The notes: generated from the sequence alone by a model not told the origin. DNA of 64,000 nucleotides from Kastovskya adunca ATA6-11-RM4 (GCA_019359445.1 JAHHHJ010000018.1:1-64000), one strand, 5' to 3'. Positions 46,949-56,039 are shown, counted from the stretch's first letter. A program made the numbers and translations.

Positions 46949-49006
46949 ATGGACTTTAGGGTGAAGTACGCGGTAATGGATTGGTGGAAATCCTATGAGA
47001 AACAACCAGCGATCGCCTGGGGGTTTTCGGTTCTGTGGTTGCTACTAATCAGCGCTTTGGCTTTTTTGTGGAATTTGGGCAGCATCGGTTTGGTGGATGA
47101 GACGGAACCCTTGTTTGCTGAAGCTTCTCGTCAGATGTTAGAAACGGGTGACTGGATTACCCCTTACTTCAATGGGGAGACGCGGTTTGATAAACCCGCC
47201 TTGATCTACTGGACTCAGGCGATCGCCTACAAACTGATTGGGGTTAATGAATGGGCTGTCAGACTCCCTTCGGCACTCGCGGCGATCGCGCTGATGGTTT
47301 TGGGGTTCTACACGCTGCGATATTTTGGCTTTACTCGTCCGGCTGCTGTTCAGTCAGATGATTCCAGCCGTCAACCTCTAAAAATCAGAGCGCGTCAGCG
47401 TCAATTGTGGCTCTCTGCTTGGCTGGGTTCTGCGATCATCGCCTTCACCCCAGAAACGATTGTTTGGGCGCATACGGGTGTCTCCGATATGCTGCTAAGT
47501 GCTTGTATCGGCATGGCGCTGTTGTGCTTTTTTATCGGTTATGCCCAGAACGAGCCAGGGAGAGAAGACCTTCGCCCCATTTCCCATACCCCCATCCCCT
47601 CATCAGTTTGGTATCTGGCGTTTTACGTCCTATCTGCCCTCGCGGTTTTAACTAAAGGGCCAGTGGGAATTGTCCTACCTGTGCTGGTTGTGGGTGCGTT
47701 CCTGCTTTACCTGGGAAAGTTCTGGGAGGTTTTAAAGGAAACGCGACCAATACGGGGCGGCTTAATTTTTGTCGCGATCGCGTTGCCCTGGTACGTCCTA
47801 GTCACGTTGGCAAACCCGAAAACTTACATTGAGTCATTTTTTGGGTATCACAACGTTGAGCGCTTTACCAACGTTGTCAACGGTCACTCCGCTCCCTGGT
47901 ATTTCTACTTTCTCGTCGTGCTAGTTGGCTTTGCTCCTTGGTCGATTTATTTGCCGTTAGCGATCGCCCGCATCCGGTTTTGGCAACGCGAACGATGGCG
48001 TGCGGCTCCCCGCTCAACTCACCTAGGTCTATTTGCCCTATTTTGGTTTGGGGGCATTTTTGGCTTCTTCTCCATTGCCGTCACCAAACTCCCTAGCTAT
48101 GTTCTTCCCCTAATGCCAGCCGCCGCAATTTTAGTCGCCCTGCTGTGGAGTGAGGAAATTTCTCGCGTAGGAGAAGCTAAGGGAGCGGGGGAGCGGGGGA
48201 GCGGGGGAGCGGGGAAGAACCTCTTACCCTTCATACTTCATCCTTCATCCTTCATACTTTCTCCCCGACTCAGGACTCAGGACTCAGCACTCCTAATCAG
48301 TGGCATTGTTAATGTGCTGTTTTTGTTCGCGGTGGCGGCGGCAAGTTTCTATATGCCTCGCTTAATTGGCCCCGATCCGGCTGCACCTAACTTAGTTGAG
48401 CAGGTGCAACAAATCGGGTTGCCCTGGCGTGGTGGCGTTATTTGGTCATTAACAGCGATCGCCGCTACAATTTGTTTGCTAAGGCGCTCGTGGTGGCGTT
48501 GGCTTTGGAGTGTCAACTTTGTCGGGTTTATTGCGTTTTTCATCTTTATGTTGACTCCGGCTTATTTCCTGATCGATACTCAACGTCAGCTCCCACTACG
48601 GCAACTGTCATTTAGCGCCGTTCAGGAGGCAAAACCACGGGAAGAGCTAATTATGGTGGGCTTCAAAAAGCCCAGTGTCGTCTTTTACAGCCAGCGGTCG
48701 GTAATTTACCTCTCACCAGAAGGCGTATCAGAGTACATCACCAGCACCAGTCAGCAAGAGAAAGAACCAACATCCTTCTTAATGTTGGGGCGTCCAAAAG
48801 ATATAAGCCGCATCGGACTTCAGCCCAATCAATACCGAACTCTAGAGGTGGCTGGTGGTTATGAGTTGATCCGTGTCTTACCCCAGGAAGTTGTCGCCAT
48901 CTATCCTAATGGGAAGCAAGGATTCCTAGATCCCGGCGAGGTTGAAGATGATCGGTCGAGGAAAAAAGCTAGCCCTGAAACTCCGAATTACTCAACCTCA
49001 ACATGA
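46949..49006 (+). CDS. GT39/ArnT-like membrane glycosyltransferase carrying an in-frame repeat insertion
   Basis: 685 residues with about eleven membrane segments. The first loop has the family's acidic pair in LVDETEP (D50, E51), then LETGDWITPYFNG and FDKPALIYW, as in dolichyl/undecaprenyl-phosphate sugar transferases of the PMT/ArnT clan. Residues about 411-448 are foreign: GAGERGSGGAGK then FILHPSSFILSPRLRTQDS. This is the translation of a composite dispersed repeat (48181-48293) found elsewhere in non-coding DNA. It lies in a loop between membrane segments and leaves the frame open, so the enzyme may still work. Target unknown; likely lipid or wall glycosylation. Confidence 0.9.
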   Translation: MDFRVKYAVMDWWKSYEKQPAIAWGFSVLWLLLISALAFLWNLGSIGLVDETEPLFAEASRQMLETGDWITPYFNGETRFDKPALIYWTQAIAYKLIGVNEWAVRLPSALAAIALMVLGFYTLRYFGFTRPAAVQSDDSSRQPLKIRARQRQLWLSAWLGSAIIAFTPETIVWAHTGVSDMLLSACIGMALLCFFIGYAQNEPGREDLRPISHTPIPSSVWYLAFYVLSALAVLTKGPVGIVLPVLVVGAFLLYLGKFWEVLKETRPIRGGLIFVAIALPWYVLVTLANPKTYIESFFGYHNVERFTNVVNGHSAPWYFYFLVVLVGFAPWSIYLPLAIARIRFWQRERWRAAPRSTHLGLFALFWFGGIFGFFSIAVTKLPSYVLPLMPAAAILVALLWSEEISRVGEAKGAGERGSGGAGKNLLPFILHPSSFILSPRLRTQDSALLISGIVNVLFLFAVAAASFYMPRLIGPDPAAPNLVEQVQQIGLPWRGGVIWSLTAIAATICLLRRSWWRWLWSVNFVGFIAFFIFMLTPAYFLIDTQRQLPLRQLSFSAVQEAKPREELIMVGFKKPSVVFYSQRSVIYLSPEGVSEYITSTSQQEKEPTSFLMLGRPKDISRIGLQPNQYRTLEVAGGYELIRVLPQEVVAIYPNGKQGFLDPGEVEDDRSRKKASPETPNYSTST
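48181..48293. repeat. Composite dispersed repeat, copy 3, inside the GT39 coding sequence
   Basis: Reversed relative to copies at 15147 and 35608: GGAGCGGG octamers, then CTTCATCC heptamers, CTTTCTCCCCGACTC, and AGGACTC heptamers. It does not interrupt the reading frame. Confidence 0.85.
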
Positions 49007-49063
49007 CGTATTTCCTTCCAGTTCGGCTAGCTACAATCAACGGTTACTTTGAGGTGAATTAGC

Positions 49064-49348
49064 ATGCTTGAGCTGATCTCTGTCCAGATGATGCCATTGT
49101 TTTATATGTCGCTGGTCGTTGTTACTGTAGCAGCGGTCAAAATGGGATTTGAGCTAGGTGAGCTATCCCCATGGGTGGCGCTGGCTATGTTCCTAGTCGG
49201 AAAATCCCTTCCCGTTGTTTTTCCCCAACAGCCAGAGTTACTCGGTCTCATGCTGAGTGGTTGGGCTTTCTCCCTCACCATTGGCATCCTAATTGGTTAT
49301 GTGCCTAAATGGTTGATGACGCAGGTAATGCCTCTTCTCGGTATTTAA
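49064..49348 (+). CDS. Small membrane protein of unknown function
   Basis: 94 residues with three hydrophobic segments (about 6-26, 35-52, 60-82). I recognise no family. The frame starts with ATG 49064 and follows the GT39 gene by 57 bp on the same strand, so it may be part of that operon. The GGT-GAA-like AGGTGAATT lies about 7 bases before the ATG. The end abuts a decayed peptidase fragment on the other strand. Confidence 0.65.
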   Translation: MLELISVQMMPLFYMSLVVVTVAAVKMGFELGELSPWVALAMFLVGKSLPVVFPQQPELLGLMLSGWAFSLTIGILIGYVPKWLMTQVMPLLGI

Positions 49349-49560
49349 ATTCTCAATTCCCCAAATGATGAAATCCCGTAAGGAGCGAGGATCGCCCGTG
49401 TTCTGTTCCGGGATGTTTTCGATAATTCGTTGTTCGCTCTGGGGACGGATATAGATGCGATAGGTGTGTTCGCGATCGCTGAGGGGATCAAACTGTACCA
49501 GGATGGCTACCTCATCGGTGGAGCCAACTGCTTCCATCTCCTGAATATCTTGACCCGAAC
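49347..49560 (-). pseudogene. Fragment of a clostripain-type (C11) cysteine peptidase
   Basis: Minus-strand reading QDIQEMEAVGSTDEVAIL, VQFDP, HTYRIYIRP, NTGDPRSLRDFIIWGIEN matches the N-terminal third of C11-family caspase-like peptidases (QDLxEM..VGS..xVNVLAQFD, TGDPxxLxDFxxWG). The catalytic His/Cys part is missing, so the gene is dead. The piece ends at the neighbouring membrane-protein gene. Confidence 0.65.
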
Positions 49561-49668
49561 CTCTCTAGCAGGACGGGAAGTGGCTAAATAGCCGCACAGC
49601 CTTGCCCCCAGAACAGCCGTCCCCCTAGCGACTGCCTCATCTGGGTTAACCGAGTCATTGATTGTCCA

Positions 49669-49926
49669 GTTGAAATCGATCTGCTGAGGACGGGGAACTT
49701 TATGCCAATGGCAGAAGCAATTCGCTCAGACTACCGCATTCTGGTCAGTCGGGCTAATCTCCGTCCCGAAGCTGAACTCTACCCGTTTAATGTGCGCGAA
49801 TCAATTCCCCAATTCTTGCTTCCTTTGCAGCCACCAGACCAAGAACCTGTTGTGACTCTATCTGAGGTCTTGAGACAAGTTTACCAGGAGGCAGCTATAG
49901 CCCTTGTTATTAATTATTCAGTGTAG
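49669..49926 (+). pseudogene. C-terminal fragment of a DUF4058 protein
   Basis: Plus-strand reading VEIDLLRTGNFMPM followed by SDYRILVSR, LYPFNVRESIPQF, LPLQPPDQEP, VYQEAAIALVINY is the tail of DUF4058 proteins (VEIDLLRxGxPMP..SDYRILVSR...). The first two-thirds of the family are absent, so an ATG-initiated 74-residue ORF (49702) is only a remnant. Confidence 0.7.
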
Positions 49927-50031
49927 CCTGTTCCACAATCACAATAAGCTAGGATAATTATAATAAGCACTCTTTTATGGCAGAGCTATTATGCTCTAGA
50001 TCATCCGAACTTTAGCCTTGTAACTTTGATA

Positions 50032-50853
50032 TTAGGTGTTCTGTTTCTGATAATTATCACCAATACTGATATCTGTTCCTGTAGCAATATTAATATTATA
50101 CTTACTTTTTGGATGTTGCATACTTTGCACAATAAAAGAAATTACACTAGGGAGTGACCGTAAAGCATTTAAGATGATAGGCAAACCTGCAATTGCCCCT
50201 AGCCCTCCCCCTATAAAAGGTATGAGAGATGCAGTTTGCACAACAACGTAAAATAAGGGCAAACTAGTAATAACATTGAACAGATGATTTTCAAGCGTAA
50301 GAGATTCGGAAATAACATTTTTTTCTAAAAAGTTAACTTCTTGATTGGGTTTGAATATAACTTCAAAGTCACTTGTTTTATTCCCGACTGTTAGAAAATC
50401 AATGCTTACAATTTGTCCTACTCCTAGTGTTTCAATTGTATAACGATACTCATTTATTCTATTCACGTCCTGATCTGGAATTACAGGCCCTACCTCATGT
50501 TTAGGAATAGTAGATATTTTGGGAAAAGTCGGATCGATAGATGTTGTACCTTCTGCAAATACACATCTAAAAATCTGGTTTTTAACAATTATTTTTCCTG
50601 TATTTGCAATTTTTAAATTGAAGAAATAAAGAGTGTCAACTTCTGTGTTTTCATAATAAATCTTAAGTTTGTTTTTAAGCTCTTCTCTTGCTAATGTTAA
50701 TGGAATTTCTATCTTTCTAGAGTACGTAATTTGTACTCTTCGACGCCTATCTCCTAAAATTTGTGATGCATAGGCAACAAGAATGCCGAACAAGAACGAC
50801 AAAATTGCTCCAACAATGTTTCCTATAACTTCAGCACTGAACAAAACTTCCAT
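50032..50853 (-). CDS. AT-rich membrane protein of unknown function
   Basis: 273 residues. An N-terminal membrane segment (about 8-28) is followed by RRRR and a soluble region of about 170 residues (beta-rich, with IANTGKIIVKNQIFRCVFAE), a second hydrophobic stretch (about 208-245) and a polar tail ending in ISIGDNYQKQNT. I do not recognise the family. Its codon use is clearly more AT-rich than neighbouring genes and it sits in a region of gene relics, which suggests recent acquisition. No mobility genes are visible next to it. Start: ATG 50853. Confidence 0.75.
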   Translation of the reverse strand: MEVLFSAEVIGNIVGAILSFLFGILVAYASQILGDRRRRVQITYSRKIEIPLTLAREELKNKLKIYYENTEVDTLYFFNLKIANTGKIIVKNQIFRCVFAEGTTSIDPTFPKISTIPKHEVGPVIPDQDVNRINEYRYTIETLGVGQIVSIDFLTVGNKTSDFEVIFKPNQEVNFLEKNVISESLTLENHLFNVITSLPLFYVVVQTASLIPFIGGGLGAIAGLPIILNALRSLPSVISFIVQSMQHPKSKYNINIATGTDISIGDNYQKQNT

Positions 50854-51010
50854 ATTTTCCGAAATCTGGCTTCAAATATCAAGAATAAGGCTCGTCGCCA
50901 ATCCGCATTTTCCTAGCAAGGGGAGATGCTTAAATTAGCTCATTTCAAGAGTCAAGCCTAGTTTACCTATGAAAACACATTATCTTGTTGTGCGCTACAC
51001 CATACTCACG

Positions 51011-51352
51011 TTAATAGCTGTAACAACTCAATCCGCAAGGCGTTCCTACCCACAAGTTAGTCTCGCCAGATTCACCCGTGCTAATCGTGATCGCATTCAC
51101 TCGATTTGCCCCTAAGCCACTGTTGTGGACGTTGAATTCATTAACTATCTTTCAGCCATTATCCTGACTCACCAGGCGAAATAACCCCAAATCTGTCCCA
51201 ACCCACAAACTGCTGGCGTTGCCATCCCATGCCAAGGCTGTAATCGTTCGATTCTCAAGATTGGTTACAGACTCCAATTGTCGAACTTGCCCACATACAA
51301 CCCAAATATTAGTCAATGAAAAAGCGATCGCTCTTTCTTCAGGAAAACCCAA
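51011..51352 (-). pseudogene. Beta-propeller fragment with in-frame stop
   Basis: Minus strand: ITALAWDGNASSLWVGTDLG at 51250-51175, then TGA (51152-51154), and in the same frame VHNSGLGANRVNAITIS, TNLWVGTPCGL and a TAA at 51011. The repeated LWVGT.xGL pattern is that of regulator-type beta-propellers (NRVxAIxxDxxGxLWIGTxxGL). Only two blades remain. It is a fragment of a once larger sensor or receptor gene. Confidence 0.6.
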
Positions 51353-51367
51353 CAGAGCGATCGCTTT

Positions 51368-51568
51368 TCAATTTCCCGCCTCAATCCACTCCCGTCCGGC
51401 TTTTAATGCAGCTTCGGCACTAAAGTAAATCTTTTGCTCTCCAAATACAGCGCCACCAGCAGAGACGACTCGGAACTGCCAAACCTGAGTCTGACCCGTG
51501 TAAAACACGACCAAGATAAAGTTATGGATGCCGACAACTGCATGAACGGTAGTTACGCTCATTACCAT
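51368..51568 (-). CDS. Small hypothetical protein downstream of the clock-adjacent kinase
   Basis: 66 residues from ATG 51568 (alternatives: GTG 51571 and ATG 51562). It starts four bases after the kinase stop, so coupling is likely and it may be real. The sequence is mixed strand/helix (FTGQ-like VFYTGQTQVWQFRVV, then AALKAGREWIE). I recognise no family, though short proteins of this kind with a final AGxxWI helix occur in cyanobacteria. It could be a regulator or partner of the kinase, but nothing in the sequence proves it. Confidence 0.55.
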   Translation of the reverse strand: MVMSVTTVHAVVGIHNFILVVFYTGQTQVWQFRVVSAGGAVFGEQKIYFSAEAALKAGREWIEAGN

Positions 51569-51572
51569 CACG

Positions 51573-54500
51573 TCAATTCAACATCTGCTTGATCACCTCT
51601 AACAACTCTGCCATTGACTGAGAATGTCCTCGCAGAATTTGGGTAGCGACAGCGTTCAACAACGGCTCTAACTCCGGTGAAGAAGGAGTTGCCTTAGCAA
51701 GCACCAACGGTTGGGCATCCAAGCGGCGATCGAGGACAAGAATAGGCGGTCGCTTAGGGAGCTGAATCAGTGAAATTAGCTCCTCCAACAAATCGGGATG
51801 GGTGGGAGTGTCTTTTAAATCAATCAGTAGCAAGTCAACATTTTGCTCTTGCAGTTGATGGGACACTTCCGCCCAAGAGCGCGACAAGGAACTTCGATAA
51901 CCAGCAGTTTGCAGGTAGTGAGTCAGGGCTTGCAGCCACTCACTAGCCGGATGGAAACTGTCAAGCGTGGTGCAGCTTGGTTGGCGATCGCTCAATTCTA
52001 GATTTTCTGGGAGCAGGTCGCATTCCAGAGTCGGGACGGAAACGGGCAGTGTTCCCGCTTCCAAGACTAAGATACTGGGTTGCCAACTGATACCTGCTGC
52101 TACTTGGATAACCTGCAACAAGGCAGAAGTCTTTTGTTGATCATTGGGGGCTAAACAGGGAAACACCGCAAGACCTGTGACGTGATTGGCGGCTTCTGTC
52201 GTTTGATAGTCCAGGGTCACCAGGGGAAGAGAGGCTAAACCGCTATACTGGCTCAACTGTTCTAGATAACTCACGGGATCGAAGTGACCCACGTTCTCCA
52301 ATACCACCACATCTGGATGCCACACCCGCGCTAACAATTCGGCTTGCTCTAAATCGTCAGCTTCGAGAACTCGACAATGAGAACTCAAAGGAGAAGGCTG
52401 ATGATCGAGGGCTTCGTATAAGTCGGGGCGGTTATCGTACTGTAATGTCGGAGCTACAGCCTCCCCAACCTCCGTCACACCAACAGCAACTGGCTCAGTT
52501 GAGGTACGGGATAGGTAAGGAGTTTTGCTGTCGCCGTTAGTGAGATACAAAATCGTCAAACTATTATGCAAGCTAGGCTGGTGCTTGGTGATGCGGTTCA
52601 AGCTTTGCAGTAAGGCATCTTCCCGAACAGGCAAGCTCAAGAAGCCATCGGCTTTGTTTTGGTGCGCCCGCTGTTTTTCTGCCTGGGTTGCCGTGACAAG
52701 GATGGGAATATGGCGAGTTTGAGGGTCAGATTTGAAGAGGGTGAGGACATCCCAGCCAGAAAGCAGGGGCAGTAGGGGATTGAGCAAGATGGCGCAAGGT
52801 TGTAATTGGCGTCCTTTTTCGATTGCTTCTGTCCCGGAGCGGGCAACGACTACCCAGTAGCCCAAGTTTTTGAGCTGTTGGGTCAATTGCTCGATGTACT
52901 GCGGCACCGCCTCGACAATTAAGACTAAGCGGTTACTACTGCTACTACTAAGGCGATGGTTGGCTCTTTTGCGATCGCCATTAGCTTCAGGCGTCACCGC
53001 TAATGGGGGGGGACAAGGTGGCAAAAGCAGAGTGAATTCGCTGCCCTTGTCGATTTGGGACACAAAGGAGACATCGCCACCGTGCAAGTGTGCCAAGCGT
53101 TGAGCCAGCACCAGCCCTAAGCCTGTGCCCTCAAAGCGACGGTTTAAGGGATTTTCGAGCTGTTGGAATTTTTGAAAGATGAGGTGCTGTTTTTCGGGGG
53201 GGATGCCCAGACCTGTGTCCCACACGGTAAAGGCAATCCACCCTTGCCAACGGCTGACTTTTAATCCAGTTTTGCCTCCCAGATCGGTGAACTTGATGGC
53301 ATTGGAGAGCAAATGCACGAGTATTTGGCGCAAGCGCAATTCATCTGCCACGATTGACTCCAAACCCGGTTCTACTTCCAGGGTGAAGGGGGTGTCAATT
53401 GGTGAGTGTTGAGAGTGGGAGTCTTTTTCCGTCAATCGTTGCAGTGCCTGGGTATAGGCGCGATCGCATACTTGCCGAATCTGCACAGGCTCCAGCGTCA
53501 GCTTCAGTTGTCCCGTCTCCATGCGAGTCAAATCCAAAATGTCATTGACGACGCCCATCAACTGACGCCCGCTCTCATGAATCAGACGTGCATAGCGGGC
53601 TTGACGGTCGTTGAGTTTGCCCAGCATTTGCTCTTTGAGCAACTGGGACAAACCGAGTACTGCGGTTAAGGGAGTCTTGAGTTCGTGGCTGATGCAGGCT
53701 AAAAATTCGTCTTTAAAGCGATTGAGTTGGACTAAATCGGCATTTTTTGCCGCCAATTCTTTGGCAAGCTGCTGCTGCTCTGTAATGTCTGTTGCCATCA
53801 CCAGGTAAAGGTCAGGCGTTAGGGAAGGAGAGTTAGGACTCAGAGGCAGGCTAAATTGGCTTGCTTGTTTGGCAACCCAATCCGATAGTGGTACTTTGAC
53901 GAATTGCCAGGTACGCTTGCCGATGGGGTTTTGGGTGTCAGATATGACCGCTGAGGCTTCCCAGTAGGTCGGACTACTTGTGGGGGTGAGTCTTGATACG
54001 GATGTCATCACCCTGAGTCTGGACGCGGTTGCCGTAGGCGCATCGTCCCTCATGCCATAAGGCGGCTCTAAAGGCTCTGCTGCTTCATAGCCCTCGTTAG
54101 CCGATGATTCCAACGGGGTAAGATTAACCTCCGCCGCCTGACGATCGAGCCATTCTAGTTCTGGTATCAGTCCAATTTCTTGTCGCCAAAGGCGATTGCG
54201 AGTTAGCAACTGCCCTGTACTGGTGTGCAGCATGAGGGGTAGAGGCAGTTGTTCCAGCAGTTGCATTAGGGGATTGAGAAGCGGGATTGGGGATGATTCA
54301 CCCTCCTCAATTGCTGGGGTGGCTATGGGGGAGCGATCGCGCTGGGTTTTTGCTAGATACTGCAATAAGCGCTTGCTATCTAAAAGCCCCACAATACTGC
54401 CGTCGGGATTGATGATTCCCCAAGGCTGGTTTGTTGCTAGCTCGGGACGGTTCTGAACCTCTGACCAAAACTGACTCAACGGGAGCTGGGCTGATAAAAT

Positions 54501-54770
54501 TGCTAAAGTCTCGATGTGAGGCGACTGGAGTTCAGACAAGGGAGCCTGAACATCGATAGCCTCTGCCTGACCAGGGTGAGGGGGTAGCAGATCAATCAGG
54601 AGGCTGTGGAGGTTTAATACTCCCAATGGATGTCGCGGCTTGCTTACCACAACCAAAGTGTCGCACCCAGAGGAGCGCAGAATTTCCAGCGCGTCAGCTA
54701 GCCTAGTTGTTGGCTCGGCATAAGCAACGGGTTTAGTAAATTCTTTTAGACTGAGAGTGGATGTGGGCAT
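51573..54770 (-). CDS. CBS-PAS hybrid histidine kinase with degenerate receiver domains, divergent from kaiABC
   Basis: 1065 residues. A CBS pair (about 5-140), PAS-like region (about 165-335), HisKA with ISHELKTPLTAVLG (His362), HATPase with DTGLGIPP and GTGLGLVLA. Then three receiver-like segments: the first (about 615-735) has VEAV for VDD, N664 for the phospho-Asp and L for the K of KP; the second (about 800-880) has VVVLEN; the third (about 970-1050) has LLLIDLKD. At least the first two look like pseudo-receivers that cannot be phosphorylated. CikA, a clock input/output kinase, also has a pseudo-receiver, but CikA has GAF, not CBS-PAS. Divergent, 294 bp from kaiA. Confidence 0.85.
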   Translation of the reverse strand: MPTSTLSLKEFTKPVAYAEPTTRLADALEILRSSGCDTLVVVSKPRHPLGVLNLHSLLIDLLPPHPGQAEAIDVQAPLSELQSPHIETLAILSAQLPLSQFWSEVQNRPELATNQPWGIINPDGSIVGLLDSKRLLQYLAKTQRDRSPIATPAIEEGESSPIPLLNPLMQLLEQLPLPLMLHTSTGQLLTRNRLWRQEIGLIPELEWLDRQAAEVNLTPLESSANEGYEAAEPLEPPYGMRDDAPTATASRLRVMTSVSRLTPTSSPTYWEASAVISDTQNPIGKRTWQFVKVPLSDWVAKQASQFSLPLSPNSPSLTPDLYLVMATDITEQQQLAKELAAKNADLVQLNRFKDEFLACISHELKTPLTAVLGLSQLLKEQMLGKLNDRQARYARLIHESGRQLMGVVNDILDLTRMETGQLKLTLEPVQIRQVCDRAYTQALQRLTEKDSHSQHSPIDTPFTLEVEPGLESIVADELRLRQILVHLLSNAIKFTDLGGKTGLKVSRWQGWIAFTVWDTGLGIPPEKQHLIFQKFQQLENPLNRRFEGTGLGLVLAQRLAHLHGGDVSFVSQIDKGSEFTLLLPPCPPPLAVTPEANGDRKRANHRLSSSSSNRLVLIVEAVPQYIEQLTQQLKNLGYWVVVARSGTEAIEKGRQLQPCAILLNPLLPLLSGWDVLTLFKSDPQTRHIPILVTATQAEKQRAHQNKADGFLSLPVREDALLQSLNRITKHQPSLHNSLTILYLTNGDSKTPYLSRTSTEPVAVGVTEVGEAVAPTLQYDNRPDLYEALDHQPSPLSSHCRVLEADDLEQAELLARVWHPDVVVLENVGHFDPVSYLEQLSQYSGLASLPLVTLDYQTTEAANHVTGLAVFPCLAPNDQQKTSALLQVIQVAAGISWQPSILVLEAGTLPVSVPTLECDLLPENLELSDRQPSCTTLDSFHPASEWLQALTHYLQTAGYRSSLSRSWAEVSHQLQEQNVDLLLIDLKDTPTHPDLLEELISLIQLPKRPPILVLDRRLDAQPLVLAKATPSSPELEPLLNAVATQILRGHSQSMAELLEVIKQMLN

Positions 54771-55064
54771 GATCGATTGGGTTATACGTGATAGGAAGCG
54801 CTAATGCAGTTGCACATCCTTATTAAAAGTTTGATAAATAGTTAACCAATTTGGAAGACGGTCTTTCAGCTCACTTTTACAAACTACTGCTTAATTATTG
54901 CTCTCGATCGGGGGGGGATAGGACAAAGCAATTACAATTACTTACATTTCTGAGATGATTTGAAATCATGTTAAGTATTACAACACTGATTTTCATCTGA
55001 AGCGATCGCTTCTACATGATCTGATGTTGCCAGCCACTTATTTGTTTCTTGGTCGGTTCTTACT

Positions 55065-56006
55065 TTGCCTTCTCAACTTACCATCTGTAGTTTTGTGTAC
55101 TCTGGGTCACTGGCTCAATCTCTGAGGCAGTGCTTGCATGGCGATCGTTATCAGTTACACTTCACTGAATCGGAAAAGGATTTTTTTAAGACTGTTGAGC
55201 AATATAAGCAACAGCTTGATTGTTTAGTTGTGCAGGAGGATCGCTCGCTCCTACCGACGCTCAACTACCTACAGGAGCAAGGTATCCTCTTACCTGTCGT
55301 AATTTTCACTCCAACCACGGGCAGCGATTTTGGTAAATCCTCTTTGTTGACGCTCTCCACCGCCCAACCTCATACTTCTCCCAAGCCCGCAACCCATCTA
55401 TTTCACTCAGCAGAGGTGCGCCTTGATCAGACGCAAGGGAGTGACATTAAGTCTTTTATTGATCAGGCGATCGCGCAATTTCTCAATCTCGCACCCACCT
55501 GTATCCTTCCTAAGTTCGACGATACTGATGATTTGCAGCGATCGCTCTCAACCCAAAATTTCATCCAACAGCAGCAGCGTCGGCTGTCAGACAAACTGCA
55601 AGAGCGACTAGGATACCTAGGTGTGTACTACAAGAGAAATCCCCAACAATTCTTACGTCATCTGCCTGATAGCGAAAAGCAACAGCTTTTAGAGCATCTA
55701 GAAGCTGAGTATCGACAAATCCTGCTTGAGTACTTCTTGCCAGATAATGCTCTAAACCAAAAAATTGATAATTTCGTCGATAGGATATTTTTTGCCGACG
55801 TTCCAGTTTCTCATATTGTAGAAATTCACATGGAATTGATCGAGGAATTTTCTAAGCAGCTTCAACTAGAAAACAGAAGCGAAGACATATTGCTGGACTA
55901 TCGCTTAACATTAATTGATATAATTGCTCACCTGTGTGAAATGTACCGCCGCTCAATTCCTAGAGAACAGCCAATGAGTGACGAACTAAACTTCAAAAAC
56001 AGCTAA
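55065..56006 (+). CDS. kaiA: Circadian clock protein KaiA
   Basis: 313 residues, full length. KaiA stimulates KaiC autophosphorylation by binding the KaiC C-terminal A-loop. The N-terminal pseudo-receiver is divergent as usual; the C-terminal four-helix domain is strongly conserved: RLGYLGVYYKRNPQQFLRH, FFADVPVSHIVEIHMELI, SEDILLDYRLTLIDIIAHL split across about 175-295. The start is TTG 55065: it coincides with the N-terminus of family members (LSQ-type start) and no ATG fits. It is first in the kaiABC cluster; 33 bp separate it from kaiB. Confidence 0.97.
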   Translation: MPSQLTICSFVYSGSLAQSLRQCLHGDRYQLHFTESEKDFFKTVEQYKQQLDCLVVQEDRSLLPTLNYLQEQGILLPVVIFTPTTGSDFGKSSLLTLSTAQPHTSPKPATHLFHSAEVRLDQTQGSDIKSFIDQAIAQFLNLAPTCILPKFDDTDDLQRSLSTQNFIQQQQRRLSDKLQERLGYLGVYYKRNPQQFLRHLPDSEKQQLLEHLEAEYRQILLEYFLPDNALNQKIDNFVDRIFFADVPVSHIVEIHMELIEEFSKQLQLENRSEDILLDYRLTLIDIIAHLCEMYRRSIPREQPMSDELNFKNS

Positions 56007-56039
56007 TTAAAAACAATAAATCCAAACCTTAAATTTAGT

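Noticed and set aside
51573-54770. Identity as SasA or CikA
   Set aside because: No KaiB-like N-terminal domain as in SasA, and CBS-PAS rather than GAF as in CikA.
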